A program made the position numbers and the translations under genes. The notes under the pieces were generated by a model that saw only the letters and a list, made by a program, of their open reading frames with translations, was not told the DNA's origin and did not search any database. DNA of 64,000 bases from Flavobacterium psychrophilum (GTDB lineage: Bacteria; Bacteroidota; Bacteroidia; Flavobacteriales; Flavobacteriaceae). The DNA lies in contig CAMAQD010000004.1 of the NCBI GenBank assembly GCA_945860385.1, positions 62,001 through 126,000 on the forward strand, written 5' to 3'. The stretch's first letter is position 1, and every line of letters starts with the position of its first letter. Positions 19,895 through 30,038 of the stretch are shown here, piece after piece.

Positions 19895-20296
19895 ATGCAC
19901 ACTTACGAAGAAAAAATCAGTTTACTTTTAGAAATGATAGCTTTTGCCACAATTGACGGTAATTTACATAAAAATGAATACGCATTTTTGACGATTGTTG
20001 CCAATGAGTTGAAGATTAGCAAAGCCGTTTTTAATGATTTGTTTCATCAGGAATTGCCTCACATTGTTATAAAATCCGAATTTGAGCGGTTTCATCAGTT
20101 TTATCGTTTGGCTTTATTGATGCACTCTGATGGTGTTTTGCACCCAAAAGAAGAAGTCGCCATTTTGCAAATAGGAATTAATATGGGATTGAATCCGATT
20201 GTTACCAACCGCATTCTCAAAATGATGAAAATGAAGCCAAGCCCAATAATTGAAGCCGATATTTTATTGGAAATTTTTAAGGAGCAACATAATTAG
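19895..20296 (+). CDS. TerB-like domain protein
   Basis: An all-helical protein of 133 residues from the ATG at 19895 (MHTYEEKIS). Two similar acidic-hairpin repeats are visible, MIAFATIDGNLHKNEYAFL and LLMHSDGVLHPKEEVAIL, each with the DGxLHxxE metal-binding-like loop of TerB/DjlA-type domains. The family is linked to tellurite resistance and stress responses, but single TerB proteins have no assigned job. A longer frame opens at an ATG at 19838, only 2 nt from the divergent esterase start; I prefer the internal ATG because it matches the usual domain start. Confidence 0.75.
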   Translation: MHTYEEKISLLLEMIAFATIDGNLHKNEYAFLTIVANELKISKAVFNDLFHQELPHIVIKSEFERFHQFYRLALLMHSDGVLHPKEEVAILQIGINMGLNPIVTNRILKMMKMKPSPIIEADILLEIFKEQHN

Positions 20297-20333
20297 AACC
20301 TTTTTATAACTTGTCAAAATTTGGTATTTTTTC

Positions 20334-20457
20334 GTTCCGCAAAGTCTCCGATTTTGAGGATTTGTTCATCAGTCTATGACTGACAAATTAAATAACTTAA
20401 AACAAAATCGGTTGAAAACCGAAATTCAATACCTCAAAGTCAGAGACCTTGCGGAGC
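20334..20457. repeat. Imperfect palindromic element between converging genes
   Basis: The 26-nt left arm (20334-20359) matches the reverse complement of the right arm (20432-20457) at 22 of 26 positions. Inside are a second hairpin (ATTTGT..CAGTC with GACTGACAAAT) and CGGTT-GAA-AACCG. CCGATTTTG in the left arm is also the exact complement of an internal CAAAATCGG, so two folds compete. It may be a MITE-like or REP-like element, or the 3' end element of the RelA/SpoT gene. Confidence 0.6.
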
Positions 20458-20507
20458 TGGGTTTTTTCTTTTGAGGATGACTTCTAGGAGCTGGGGTAGA
20501 TAGCCTT

Positions 20508-21530
20508 TTAATTTGTATGATACTTTTTTAATAAATATTCTTTAACATCACCTGGTATATCACTGTTCTCCAAATATTTTTTATTGTCTATCTGTAATAT
20601 TGTACTAACTAATAATGACGAAGGCATTGATGTATCTTCAAAATACTCATAATTAAATTCTTTTTCAAGTTCCTTTTTAATTTTAGGGGCAATTTTGATA
20701 TATTTTTCAATTATATCATCTAATTCTTTTAAAGTTTTAAACTTTAATCTTGAAATATTATTAAAAGTAATTTTAGGTTGATTTTCAAATGTTTTAATCT
20801 CGTACATTGGAAATTTCCAAAGTAAATATGGAACAAAAGTATCAAGATTTAATTCATTATATAAGAAATTTTCTGTTTTAAGACTTTCATTTATTTTCTT
20901 TAAATAATTTTCTCTTTCTTCTCTTATAATGTCAAATTGGTTGTCTGCTGTTTCAAAAAGTCCAGCTAAACTATTTAATTTCCTTTGTAATTTAGAAGGG
21001 ATATCTGATTCGTTTTTATATGCTAAATGATGGTCAATAATTGACCAAGCATCTTGAAGAACTGTTTTTACTTGAATTTCGCAAACCAAGTTTTTCAAAT
21101 CATCATATCTAGCTCCGACTGTGTTGGTTCCAATTTTTACGATATAATGGATAGCGCCATACCCAAATTTATCAATTCCTTTATCGTTTAGTTTATCAAT
21201 TCTTTCAAGGATAGTGAATTCATCTTTAATAATTTCTTCAATCATATCTAAATCACTTTGATATAGATAAACAATTCTTACCCCTGCGAAATCAGTGATA
21301 TCTTTAAATGGCTCATTATATGATTTTCTGTGAATTTTTTCTAGAAAACTATTAAGCGTTTTTGCTCTATTGTTTATTGTCGAATATTCTAAATTAGATT
21401 TTGAAAGCCTTTTTTTTAAAATATAAGCAATTTCGGAGCATAATTGTTCATAATCATTTCTTTTTTCTAAAAATAATCTAATTAGTTCAGTATTACTCTT
21501 CCAAATGCTTTCAATGTTTATTTTACTCAT
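20508..21530 (-). CDS. Stand-alone RelA/SpoT-domain nucleotide pyrophosphate synthetase
   Basis: A 340-residue protein with a RelA/SpoT synthetase domain at about 35-200 and no HD hydrolase, TGS or ACT domain. The catalytic set is intact: Arg55, Lys57, Ser61 and Lys65 in RAKTLNSFLEK, Asp80 in DITDFAGVR, Tyr124 in GYGAIHY, and Glu151/Gln153 in CEIQVKT. A helical, charged C-terminal region (200-340) is unrecognised. It should transfer pyrophosphate from ATP to a nucleotide (or to tRNA, as in toxSAS toxins such as FaRel, PhRel and CapRel). It is too long for RelP/RelQ. It lies in an AT-richer patch behind a DUF4393 gene, suggesting an accessory toxin or defence role. Starts at the ATG at 21530; no TAnnTTTG box upstream. 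Confidence 0.87.
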   Translation of the reverse strand: MSKINIESIWKSNTELIRLFLEKRNDYEQLCSEIAYILKKRLSKSNLEYSTINNRAKTLNSFLEKIHRKSYNEPFKDITDFAGVRIVYLYQSDLDMIEEIIKDEFTILERIDKLNDKGIDKFGYGAIHYIVKIGTNTVGARYDDLKNLVCEIQVKTVLQDAWSIIDHHLAYKNESDIPSKLQRKLNSLAGLFETADNQFDIIREERENYLKKINESLKTENFLYNELNLDTFVPYLLWKFPMYEIKTFENQPKITFNNISRLKFKTLKELDDIIEKYIKIAPKIKKELEKEFNYEYFEDTSMPSSLLVSTILQIDNKKYLENSDIPGDVKEYLLKKYHTN

Positions 21531-21546
21531 TTACTGTTAAAGGTTT

Positions 21547-21673
21547 CTGCCAACGTTATGCTGCTTTGAGATGGTGTGTGGTTCGTAATCGCTCAGTTTT
21601 CGGTTTAACGAAAATTTGATGCGAAACGGTAATTCCACTAAATCACACGCTATATCAAAACAGCGGTTGGCAG
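21547..21673. repeat. Cassette-boundary-like imperfect palindrome
   Basis: The termini are CTGCCAAC (21547-21554) and its exact complement GTTGGCAG (21666-21673). The arms continue to about 21580 and 21643 with roughly 80% pairing, and one arm carries extra unpaired GTTAT. A nested TTTTCG-GTTTAA-CGAAAA hairpin sits at 21597-21614. It fills almost the whole gap between DUF4393 and the RelA/SpoT gene, like the recombination site following a gene in an integron-type cassette, but the core does not match the RYYYAAC/GTTRRRY consensus exactly. Confidence 0.6.
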
Positions 21674-21678
21674 TAGTA

Positions 21679-22494
21679 TTATTTTTCGACAACTACATTT
21701 TGAATGAATTGTTTTCCAAAATTAGTAAGTTTAATTACTTTTCTTTCAAATACAACTTTTCTATTCAGAATGTTTTCTATTTTATGTTTTATTGGATTTA
21801 ATGATAAATCATTTTCTAATGGTTCATATGTGTTTTCTGCACTCAAATGTAAATCGTATGGAATTTCAGTTAATCCTAGTCTAGAAATATTATCTAAATA
21901 TGTTGGAATTAAATCTGGCCTTTTAAGGCTTGTAATTTTATCAAAATGTGAAAAATACGTATATTCAGTAATTGAACCTTTACCATCTGACATTTCTCCT
22001 CCAATATTTATTAATGGATATATAAATTTATTTCTAAATATCTGTAATAGAACTGCTTCGTCACTTGATAAATTCTTAATTATCTCAACATATCCAGGGT
22101 GTATTAAATCTTGTGTATTTATATCCATAGAAGACGCCAATAAATTAGCATATAACTCTCTTAAATTTACGTCATTTCCCGAAAACCTTAATGCTTCTAC
22201 TGCTGGTCCAGCAATTTCAGGTGGAGGTGTAGTAATGTTTTCTTCGGGAATATTTTTTAATTTTTCCGAAACTCTTGTTGTTATAAAATCTTCAATTTTT
22301 TCATATCCCCAAACCAATGCTTTAATTGGAGCCAATGCTATATTTACTGTTTTGGTTACCGTTTCAAGCGAGCGTCCAATTTGTTTTGCAGCCGGTTGTA
22401 AAGTATCTTGATATACAGGAATTGCTGTTACTAGACCAGTTACAGCATCAATTGTTGCTTTTATGTTTGTTTCTTTATTTTCGTTTCCTTCCAT
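21679..22494 (-). CDS. DUF4393 (Abi-alpha-type) protein
   Basis: A 271-residue protein with no signal peptide. The region from about 15 to 200 matches DUF4393, a domain Pfam groups with abortive-infection proteins (Abi_alpha). Diagnostic stretches are the early IPVYQDTLQPAAKQIGRSLE, the hydrophobic NIALAPIKALVWGYEKI, the AGPAVEALRF motif and LRELYANLLASSMD followed by HPGYVEIIKNLSSDEA. No catalytic motif is evident. It probably forms the first gene of a two-gene minus-strand unit with the RelA/SpoT synthetase (148-nt gap filled by the palindrome). It could act as sensor, antitoxin or membrane-associated partner; that is inference. Starts at the ATG at 22494. Confidence 0.82.
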   Translation of the reverse strand: MEGNENKETNIKATIDAVTGLVTAIPVYQDTLQPAAKQIGRSLETVTKTVNIALAPIKALVWGYEKIEDFITTRVSEKLKNIPEENITTPPPEIAGPAVEALRFSGNDVNLRELYANLLASSMDINTQDLIHPGYVEIIKNLSSDEAVLLQIFRNKFIYPLINIGGEMSDGKGSITEYTYFSHFDKITSLKRPDLIPTYLDNISRLGLTEIPYDLHLSAENTYEPLENDLSLNPIKHKIENILNRKVVFERKVIKLTNFGKQFIQNVVVEK

Positions 22495-22550
22495 TTAATT
22501 TTTTTTAGGCTTTTTTGGGGAATATTAATGCCAACTTGTATATACTCGCT

Positions 22551-22600
22551 ACAAACTTCCGCCAATACACTCATAATCTAGTAGATTGGCGAAGGTTTGT
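22551..22600. repeat. Inverted repeat upstream of the DUF4393 gene
   Basis: ACAAACTTCCGCCAAT (22551-22566) pairs with ATTGGCGAAGGTTTGT (22585-22600), two mismatches, with an 18-nt loop. Just outside on the left is TGCCAACTTG (from 22529), sharing the TGCCAAC terminus of the 21547 element. The matching outer right end is not seen, so this may be a decayed or half element. Confidence 0.5.
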
Positions 22601-22683
22601 TTCGCTTTATTATCATTCAAATATATAAAATTTATATTACAAAATTTCAAAACATAAATAATTATTTAGTTAGGACAATTCCC

Positions 22684-22751
22684 TAGCCCAGAACGAAATG
22701 GAAATCCAGTTGTAGAACGCAAGATTGTAATGAAGTGCTGGAAATAGCTTC
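22684..22751 (-). repeat. Intergenic repeat, short copy (shares ends with 29808-29948)
   Basis: Read on the minus strand it begins GAAGCTATTTCCAGC, continues with CATTACAA and ends TTCTGGGCTA. The copy at 29808-29948 has the same ends with a much longer, hairpin-forming middle. It sits just upstream of the trmD promoter at the edge of the accessory patch. Confidence 0.65.
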
Positions 22752-22766
22752 TGAAAAAAAACTTTG

Positions 22767-22774
22767 TACCTTTG
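22767..22774 (+). promoter_or_regulatory. -7 box (TACCTTTG) for trmD
   Basis: An exact TAnnTTTG 18 nt before the trmD ATG. The in-frame TTG at 22772 that extends the open frame is part of this box. Confidence 0.6.
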
Positions 22775-22792
22775 CAACCTATAAATTCAATT

Positions 22793-23473
22793 ATGCGCAT
22801 AGATATTATTACCGTTCTCCCAGAATTATTGCGAAGTCCGTTTGAGGCTTCGATGATGAAACGTGCCATCGATAAAGGAATTGTGGAAGTTCACTTTCAT
22901 AATTTGCGGGATTATACGACCAACAAACAAAAAAGTGTCGATGATTATCCGTATGGTGGTGGTGCCGGAATGGTGATGAACATTCAGCCCATTGACGATT
23001 GCATCACGCATTTGAAAAGCGAAAGAACCTACGACGAAATCATTTATATGTCACCCGACGGAGAAACGTTGAACCAAAAAATGGCCAACACGATGTCGAT
23101 GTATGAAAACATCATCATTTTGTGTGGACATTATAAAGGTGTCGACCAACGCGTACGTGACCATTTTATCACCAAAGAAATCTCGATTGGTGATTATGTT
23201 TTGAGCGGTGGAGAATTAGGAGCTTTGGTTTTGTGCGATGCCTTAATACGATTGATTCCCGGAGTTTTGAGCGACGAAACCTCGGCATTAACCGATAGTT
23301 TTCAGGATAATTTATTGTCGGGACCCATCTACACAAGACCTGCGGATTACAAAGGTTGGAAAGTTCCGGAAATTTTAACCAGCGGAAATTTCGCCAAAAT
23401 CGACAAATGGCGTGAGGATATGGCGTATGAACATACTAAGAATAGAAGACCGGATTTACTTGACGAAAAATAG
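22793..23473 (+). CDS. trmD: tRNA (guanine-N1)-methyltransferase TrmD
   Basis: TrmD methylates G37 next to the anticodon with S-adenosylmethionine, preventing frameshifts. The 226-residue protein from the ATG at 22793 starts [12 protein letters not shown] and shows the trefoil-knot SPOUT motifs: [10 protein letters not shown] (around 60), [12 protein letters not shown] and the [11 protein letters not shown] block with the catalytic Asp. The C-terminal [15 protein letters not shown] is complete. It is followed by rplS after about 125 nt that include an rplS promoter. Confidence 0.97.
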   Translation: MRIDIITVLPELLRSPFEASMMKRAIDKGIVEVHFHNLRDYTTNKQKSVDDYPYGGGAGMVMNIQPIDDCITHLKSERTYDEIIYMSPDGETLNQKMANTMSMYENIIILCGHYKGVDQRVRDHFITKEISIGDYVLSGGELGALVLCDALIRLIPGVLSDETSALTDSFQDNLLSGPIYTRPADYKGWKVPEILTSGNFAKIDKWREDMAYEHTKNRRPDLLDEK

Positions 23474-23495
23474 TTGGCAACCTTAAAAAATAAAG

Positions 23496-23526
23496 TTTGT
23501 AAATTACCAAAAAAGATGTAAATTTG
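23496..23526 (+). promoter_or_regulatory. Promoter for rplS (TTTG, N19, TAAATTTG)
   Basis: TTTG at 23496-23499 and TAAATTTG at 23519-23526 are 19 nt apart, the best consensus match in the window. rplS can therefore be expressed without trmD. Confidence 0.7.
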
Positions 23527-23531
23527 CACCC

Positions 23532-23597
23532 TCATTAGACCAACCTCTGGCGAAAACCGCGAATGTTGCTCTTTTTAAAACCATAAAAAAAAATAAA
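23532..23597 (+). other. rplS mRNA leader
   Basis: A leader of about 65 nt with possible pairing of CAAC with GTTG around an inner GCG-AAAAC-CGC hairpin, followed by an A-rich stretch before the ATG. Ribosomal protein leaders often bind the protein for autoregulation; this is only a candidate. Confidence 0.3.
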
Positions 23598-23948
23598 ATG
23601 GCAGATTTATTGAAATTCGTTCAAGACGAATTTGTAACAAGAAAAGATTTCCCTGTATTCGGAGCTGGTTACACAATCACAGTTTTCTACGAAATTAAAG
23701 AGGGTGAAAAAACAAGAACACAGTTTTTTAAAGGTGTTGTTATTCAAAGAAGAGGTTCTGGAAACACAGAAACTTTTACTATCCGTAAAATGTCAGGTGC
23801 AATTGGAGTAGAGCGTATCTTCCCAGTACATTTGCCAGCTTTGCAAAAAATTGAAATCAACAAAAAAGGTGCTGTACGTAGAGCTAGAATTTTCTACTTC
23901 AGAGAACTTACTGGTAAAAAAGCTAAGATTAGAGATAAAAGAAGATAG
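23598..23948 (+). CDS. rplS: 50S ribosomal protein L19
   Basis: A 116-residue L19 of the large ribosomal subunit, at the 30S-50S interface. Seen are DFPVFGAGYTITVFYEIKEG, the KGVVIQRRGSGNTETFTIRK core and the basic C-terminal RRARIFYFRELTGKKAKIRD. Length and order (trmD-rplS) are standard. Its own promoter lies just upstream and a strong terminator just downstream. Confidence 0.98.
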   Translation: MADLLKFVQDEFVTRKDFPVFGAGYTITVFYEIKEGEKTRTQFFKGVVIQRRGSGNTETFTIRKMSGAIGVERIFPVHLPALQKIEINKKGAVRRARIFYFRELTGKKAKIRDKRR

Positions 23949-23969
23949 TTTGATATCACTTTATTATAA

Positions 23970-23998
23970 AACTCCCAATTCATTTGGGAGTTTTTTTT
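23970..23998 (+). terminator. Terminator of trmD-rplS
   Basis: Stem AACTCCCAA / TTGGGAGTT followed by a T8 run, 22 nt after the rplS stop. The remaining gap to 24184 is AT-rich with no gene seen. Confidence 0.88.
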
Positions 23999-24135
23999 GA
24001 TAAAAAACCACCCTTTTGTTATAAAAAAAGGCACAACTTCTTTTAGCTGAAAACCTTGCATTTTCATTTCGATAAAAAATGAACCCAATTTTCAAAAATT
24101 CGTGTTCATCAAATTAAAAAATCATAATTTCATAA

Positions 24136-26451
<2,316 letters not shown>

Positions 26452-26478
26452 TACAACATTATTTATCTACTATATTTT

Positions 26479-26512
26479 AAAAGACAACTCAAAACAGTTG
26501 TCTTTTTTTATT
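26479..26512 (+). terminator. Terminator of icd
   Basis: Stem AAAAGACAAC (26479-26488) with GTTGTCTTTT (26497-26506) followed by T residues. Confidence 0.88.
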
Positions 26513-26583
26513 TACAAAACTTTAACATTTGTTAAAAAAAAAGTCACTACAATTTAACGAAATTTGCACATTAAAATTTAAGT

Positions 26584-28980
26584 ATGAACTCAAATAAAAT
26601 TGTTGGTTTTTTTCTATTTTTTTTAACGACACTTACTTCTTTTTCGCAGGAAGCTGTAGAATCAGCTAAGCAAAAATTCACCATCAGCGGAACTATTTCT
26701 GATTCGAACAATAACGAAACTTTAATTGGTGTAAACGTATCTATCCTTGAATTGAAAACAGGTGTTACGACCAATGAATACGGTTTTTATTCGATAACGT
26801 TGCCCAAAGGAAACTACACTTTGCAAATCACTTATTTAGGTTTTCAAACTATTGAAGAAAAAATTGATTTATCGCAAAACACCAAGAGAAGCTTTAAACT
26901 TCAAAGTACGGAACAACAATTAAAAGAGGTTGTGGTTACCAGCAATAAAAAAAGCACTAACATCAAAACTCCTGAAATGAGTGTGAACAAACTCACTATG
27001 GCTACTATCAAAAAAATGCCTGTGGTTTTGGGTGAAGCTGATATTTTAAAATCTATTTTATTGCTTCCGGGAGTTACAAGTGCTGGTGAAGGACAATCCG
27101 GTTTTAATGTTCGTGGTGGGGGAGCCGATCAGAATTTAGTTTTATTGGACGAAGCGACTATTTTTAATTCTTCACACGTTTTTGGTTTTTTCTCGGTGTT
27201 CAATCCCGATGCTATCAAGGATTTAAAATTGTACAAAGGAGGAATTCCGGCACGTTACGGCGGAAGAGCATCTTCGGTTTTAGATATTTACCAAAAAGAA
27301 GGAAACAGTAATTCCTTTCATATGAATGGTGGAATTGGTCTTATTTCCAGTCGCTTATTGGCCGAAGGGCCTATTGTAAAAGACAAAGGTTCTTTCCTTA
27401 TTGGCGGTCGAACTTCTTATGCTCACTTGTTTCTAAAATTGTCTGACAACGAAAATTCGGCTTCTTTTTATGATTTAAACGCCAAATTAAACTATAAATT
27501 AAACGATAACAATAGTTTGTATATTTCTGGTTATTTTGGAAGAGATTTTTTTAATATCAGCAAGGAGTTCGAAAACACCTACGGAAACAGTACCTTTAAT
27601 TTACGCTGGAATCATTTATTTTCAGAGCGATTATTTTCTAATATATCTGCAATTTTTAGTGATTATTATTATGGTTTAACGCTTTCGTCTGTTGGTTTTG
27701 ATTGGCAATCGAGCATTAAAAATTTCAATTTGAAATACGATTTAAAATATTATATGAATGACAAAATCAAATTGAATTTTGGTTTAAATTCTATTTATTA
27801 CAAATTCAACCCAGGAACTATCTCACCAATTGATGGAACATCAAAAATAAATTTCAGTCAATTAGATAAAAAAAATGCTTTTGAACCTTCTGTTTATGTA
27901 GAAGCAGAACATCAAGCCACACCAAAATTATCCTTTTTATATGGCTTGAGGTTTAGTATGTTTTACCGATTAGGAGCATCTGCGATTAATTTATATCAAG
28001 ATGGTCAAGCGGTAACTTTCAACGATCAGCTTAAAATATACGAAAAAGGAGTTCCTATTGGCACTAAATCTTACGGCTATAATGAGGTGGTTACTTCCTT
28101 TTCGAATTTAGAACCTCGTTTTTCAAGCTCTTATGTTTTAGATGAAAAATCTTCTGTAAAAGCAAGTTATAATCGTATGGTACAATATTTACAGTTGGTT
28201 TCGAACACAGCCTCGCCGACTCCTTTGGATATTTGGACACCGAGCGACCAATACATTCAACCCCAAATTGCCGATCAAGTGGCGGTTGGTTATTTCAGAA
28301 ACTTCAAAAATGATATGTATTCTATGGAAGTCGAAAGTTTTTACAAAACAATCAAAAACCGAATTGATTATATAGATGGTGCCGATTTAATTGCTAACAA
28401 TGCAATAGAACAAGTGGTTCTCAACGGCCAATTAAGAGCTTATGGTCTGGAATTTTTGGTTCGCAAGAATAATGGAAAACTTAATGGTTGGGTGGCTTAT
28501 ACTTTATCTAATTCAGAGCAACAAACTCCCGGTAGAACCCCAAACGAACTAGGAATCAATAACGGAAATTGGTACAAGACAGGCTTTCATAAATTGCATA
28601 ATTTAGCGGTAACCGCCAATTATAATTTCAATCAAAAATGGGCGTTTAGTGGAAATTTTATTCTGCAATCTGGCCAACCTGTAACTTTCCCAAACGGTCA
28701 ATACGAATACCAAGGAATTACAATACCTAGTTATGGCGGCAGAAACGAAGAAAACTTACCGGTATACCATCACCTAGATTTATCGGCAACATACACGCCT
28801 AAACCTAACAAAATAAAAGGCTGGCAAGGTGAGTGGGTGTTTAGTGTTTACAATATTTACAATCGAAAAAATGCAGCGTCTATCAGTTTTCGGGAAAATC
28901 GAGTTATAGGTGAAAACGAAGCCGTTAAGTTGTCCATTTTTGGAGCAGTTCCTTCCGTAAGTTATAATTTCAAATTCTAA
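26584..28980 (+). CDS. TonB-dependent outer-membrane receptor
   Basis: A 798-residue protein: signal peptide (about 1-22, TLTSFSQ), a carboxypeptidase-like regulatory domain (about 30-115, ISGTISDSNNNETLIGVNV), a plug domain (about 130-235, including LPGVTSAGEGQSGFNVRGG and ARYGGRASSVLD) and a beta-barrel ending in the aromatic SVSYNFKF. It imports an unknown ligand with TonB energy. It has no SusD partner; the next gene 4 nt downstream is a DUF4249 lipoprotein, a pairing typical of Bacteroidota outside polysaccharide loci. No iron-specific motif was recognised. Confidence 0.93.
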   Translation: MNSNKIVGFFLFFLTTLTSFSQEAVESAKQKFTISGTISDSNNNETLIGVNVSILELKTGVTTNEYGFYSITLPKGNYTLQITYLGFQTIEEKIDLSQNTKRSFKLQSTEQQLKEVVVTSNKKSTNIKTPEMSVNKLTMATIKKMPVVLGEADILKSILLLPGVTSAGEGQSGFNVRGGGADQNLVLLDEATIFNSSHVFGFFSVFNPDAIKDLKLYKGGIPARYGGRASSVLDIYQKEGNSNSFHMNGGIGLISSRLLAEGPIVKDKGSFLIGGRTSYAHLFLKLSDNENSASFYDLNAKLNYKLNDNNSLYISGYFGRDFFNISKEFENTYGNSTFNLRWNHLFSERLFSNISAIFSDYYYGLTLSSVGFDWQSSIKNFNLKYDLKYYMNDKIKLNFGLNSIYYKFNPGTISPIDGTSKINFSQLDKKNAFEPSVYVEAEHQATPKLSFLYGLRFSMFYRLGASAINLYQDGQAVTFNDQLKIYEKGVPIGTKSYGYNEVVTSFSNLEPRFSSSYVLDEKSSVKASYNRMVQYLQLVSNTASPTPLDIWTPSDQYIQPQIADQVAVGYFRNFKNDMYSMEVESFYKTIKNRIDYIDGADLIANNAIEQVVLNGQLRAYGLEFLVRKNNGKLNGWVAYTLSNSEQQTPGRTPNELGINNGNWYKTGFHKLHNLAVTANYNFNQKWAFSGNFILQSGQPVTFPNGQYEYQGITIPSYGGRNEENLPVYHHLDLSATYTPKPNKIKGWQGEWVFSVYNIYNRKNAASISFRENRVIGENEAVKLSIFGAVPSVSYNFKF

Positions 28981-28984
28981 AATC

Positions 28985-29806
28985 ATGAACATCACTAAAT
29001 ATATATCGCTAATCATTATCACAGTATTCTTTACAAGTTGCGAAGAAGTAATCGATGTTGACTTGAATACTGCAGCGCCCAGATTAGTTATCGACGCCGC
29101 TATCAATTGGCAAAAAGGAACCAGTGGCAACGAACAAAAAATAATTTTATCTACCACAACTGATTTTTACAGCAATTTGATTCCTAAAATTTCTGGTGCT
29201 AATGTTTCAGTAAAAAGTAGTGAAAATTTAAATTATACATTTTCAGAAATTCCGAATACTGGTGAATATGTTTGCAATAATTTCAAACCGATACTCGGCG
29301 AAACCTACACATTGACCGTTATCTACAAAGGAGAAACCTACAAAGCAACCGAAACAATGCAATCCGTTTCCCCAATTTTATCAATTTCACAAAAAAATGA
29401 TGGAGGTTTTACTGGCAAAGATTACGAAATTGAAGTTTCGTTCCAAGATCCTCTGGCTAAAAATTTCTACATGGTAAAATTCTTCCCAGACATTTTTAAA
29501 GCTCCCAGCTATAGCATTTTAAAAGATGAATTCACCAACGGAAATCTAAAATCCTGGCAATTTAGCGACGAAGATTTAAAACAAGGAAGCAAGATTGACA
29601 TTACCCATTACGGAGTTTCTGAGTCATATTTTAATTATATGAACAAAATTATTTCTATATCCAGTAGCTCTGGTGGTGGAAGCCCATTTCAAACTCCTCC
29701 AGCAACCGTTAGAGGCAATATTGTCAATCAGAACAATATCAACAATTATGCATTAGGTTTTTTCTCTTTAAGCGAAGTCGATGCTAAAGCGTACACTATT
29801 CAATAA
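28985..29806 (+). CDS. DUF4249 lipoprotein, partner of the TonB receptor
   Basis: A 273-residue lipoprotein with lipobox FFTSC (Cys19). It matches DUF4249: EEVIDVDLNTAAPRLVIDAA near the start, ISGANVSVKSS, GETYTLTVIYKGETYKA, and the C-terminal YALGFFSLSEV. It begins 4 nt after the receptor stop, so the two are translated together; DUF4249 proteins probably sit on the outside of the receptor as a lid or ligand-capture protein, by analogy with SusD. The stop is followed at once by the structured repeat at 29808. Confidence 0.85.
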   Translation: MNITKYISLIIITVFFTSCEEVIDVDLNTAAPRLVIDAAINWQKGTSGNEQKIILSTTTDFYSNLIPKISGANVSVKSSENLNYTFSEIPNTGEYVCNNFKPILGETYTLTVIYKGETYKATETMQSVSPILSISQKNDGGFTGKDYEIEVSFQDPLAKNFYMVKFFPDIFKAPSYSILKDEFTNGNLKSWQFSDEDLKQGSKIDITHYGVSESYFNYMNKIISISSSSGGGSPFQTPPATVRGNIVNQNNINNYALGFFSLSEVDAKAYTIQ

Positions 29807-29807
29807 G

Positions 29808-29948
29808 GAGCTATTCCAGCCATACATTACAAGTCCTCGCTTAAAAAACTATTTTTCTAAGCCCCAAAAGGAGCTTCCGTTGGTCGCTCTTTTGGGACAA
29901 GAAAAATTAGTTTTTTGCACTCCGGGCTTTTCATTGCTGTCTGGGCTA
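29808..29948 (+). repeat. Intergenic structured repeat, long copy
   Basis: It starts 2 nt after the DUF4249 stop with GAGCTATTCCAGCC and CATTACAA, and ends TGTCTGGGCTA. The middle folds into a long nested hairpin: 29843-29858 with 29900-29916, and inside it CCCAAAAGGAGC (29863-29874) with GCTCTTTTGGG (29886-29896). A short copy with the same ends is at 22684-22751 on the other strand. From memory, similar sequences recur after genes in many Flavobacterium genomes. A 61-codon open frame over it is not a gene. It may double as a terminator. Confidence 0.7.
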
Positions 29949-30038
29949 TTGATTTCAGATTTCTGAGCTTAGATTTTAGATTTTTAACTACATTTACAAA
30001 AAAGCTGAATTCTACAATTCTTTAACCTCTTACTTCAA

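Noticed and set aside
21704..22411. 235-codon + strand frame opposite DUF4393
   Set aside because: The minus-strand product matches a known family; the antisense frame has no family features.
20297..22792. Integron with integrase
   Set aside because: Cassette-like palindromes are present, but no integrase gene and no exact attC consensus were found in the window.
29781..29966. 61-codon open frame after the DUF4249 gene
   Set aside because: It lies on the repeat 29808-29948, overlaps the end of DUF4249 and contains no recognisable protein feature.
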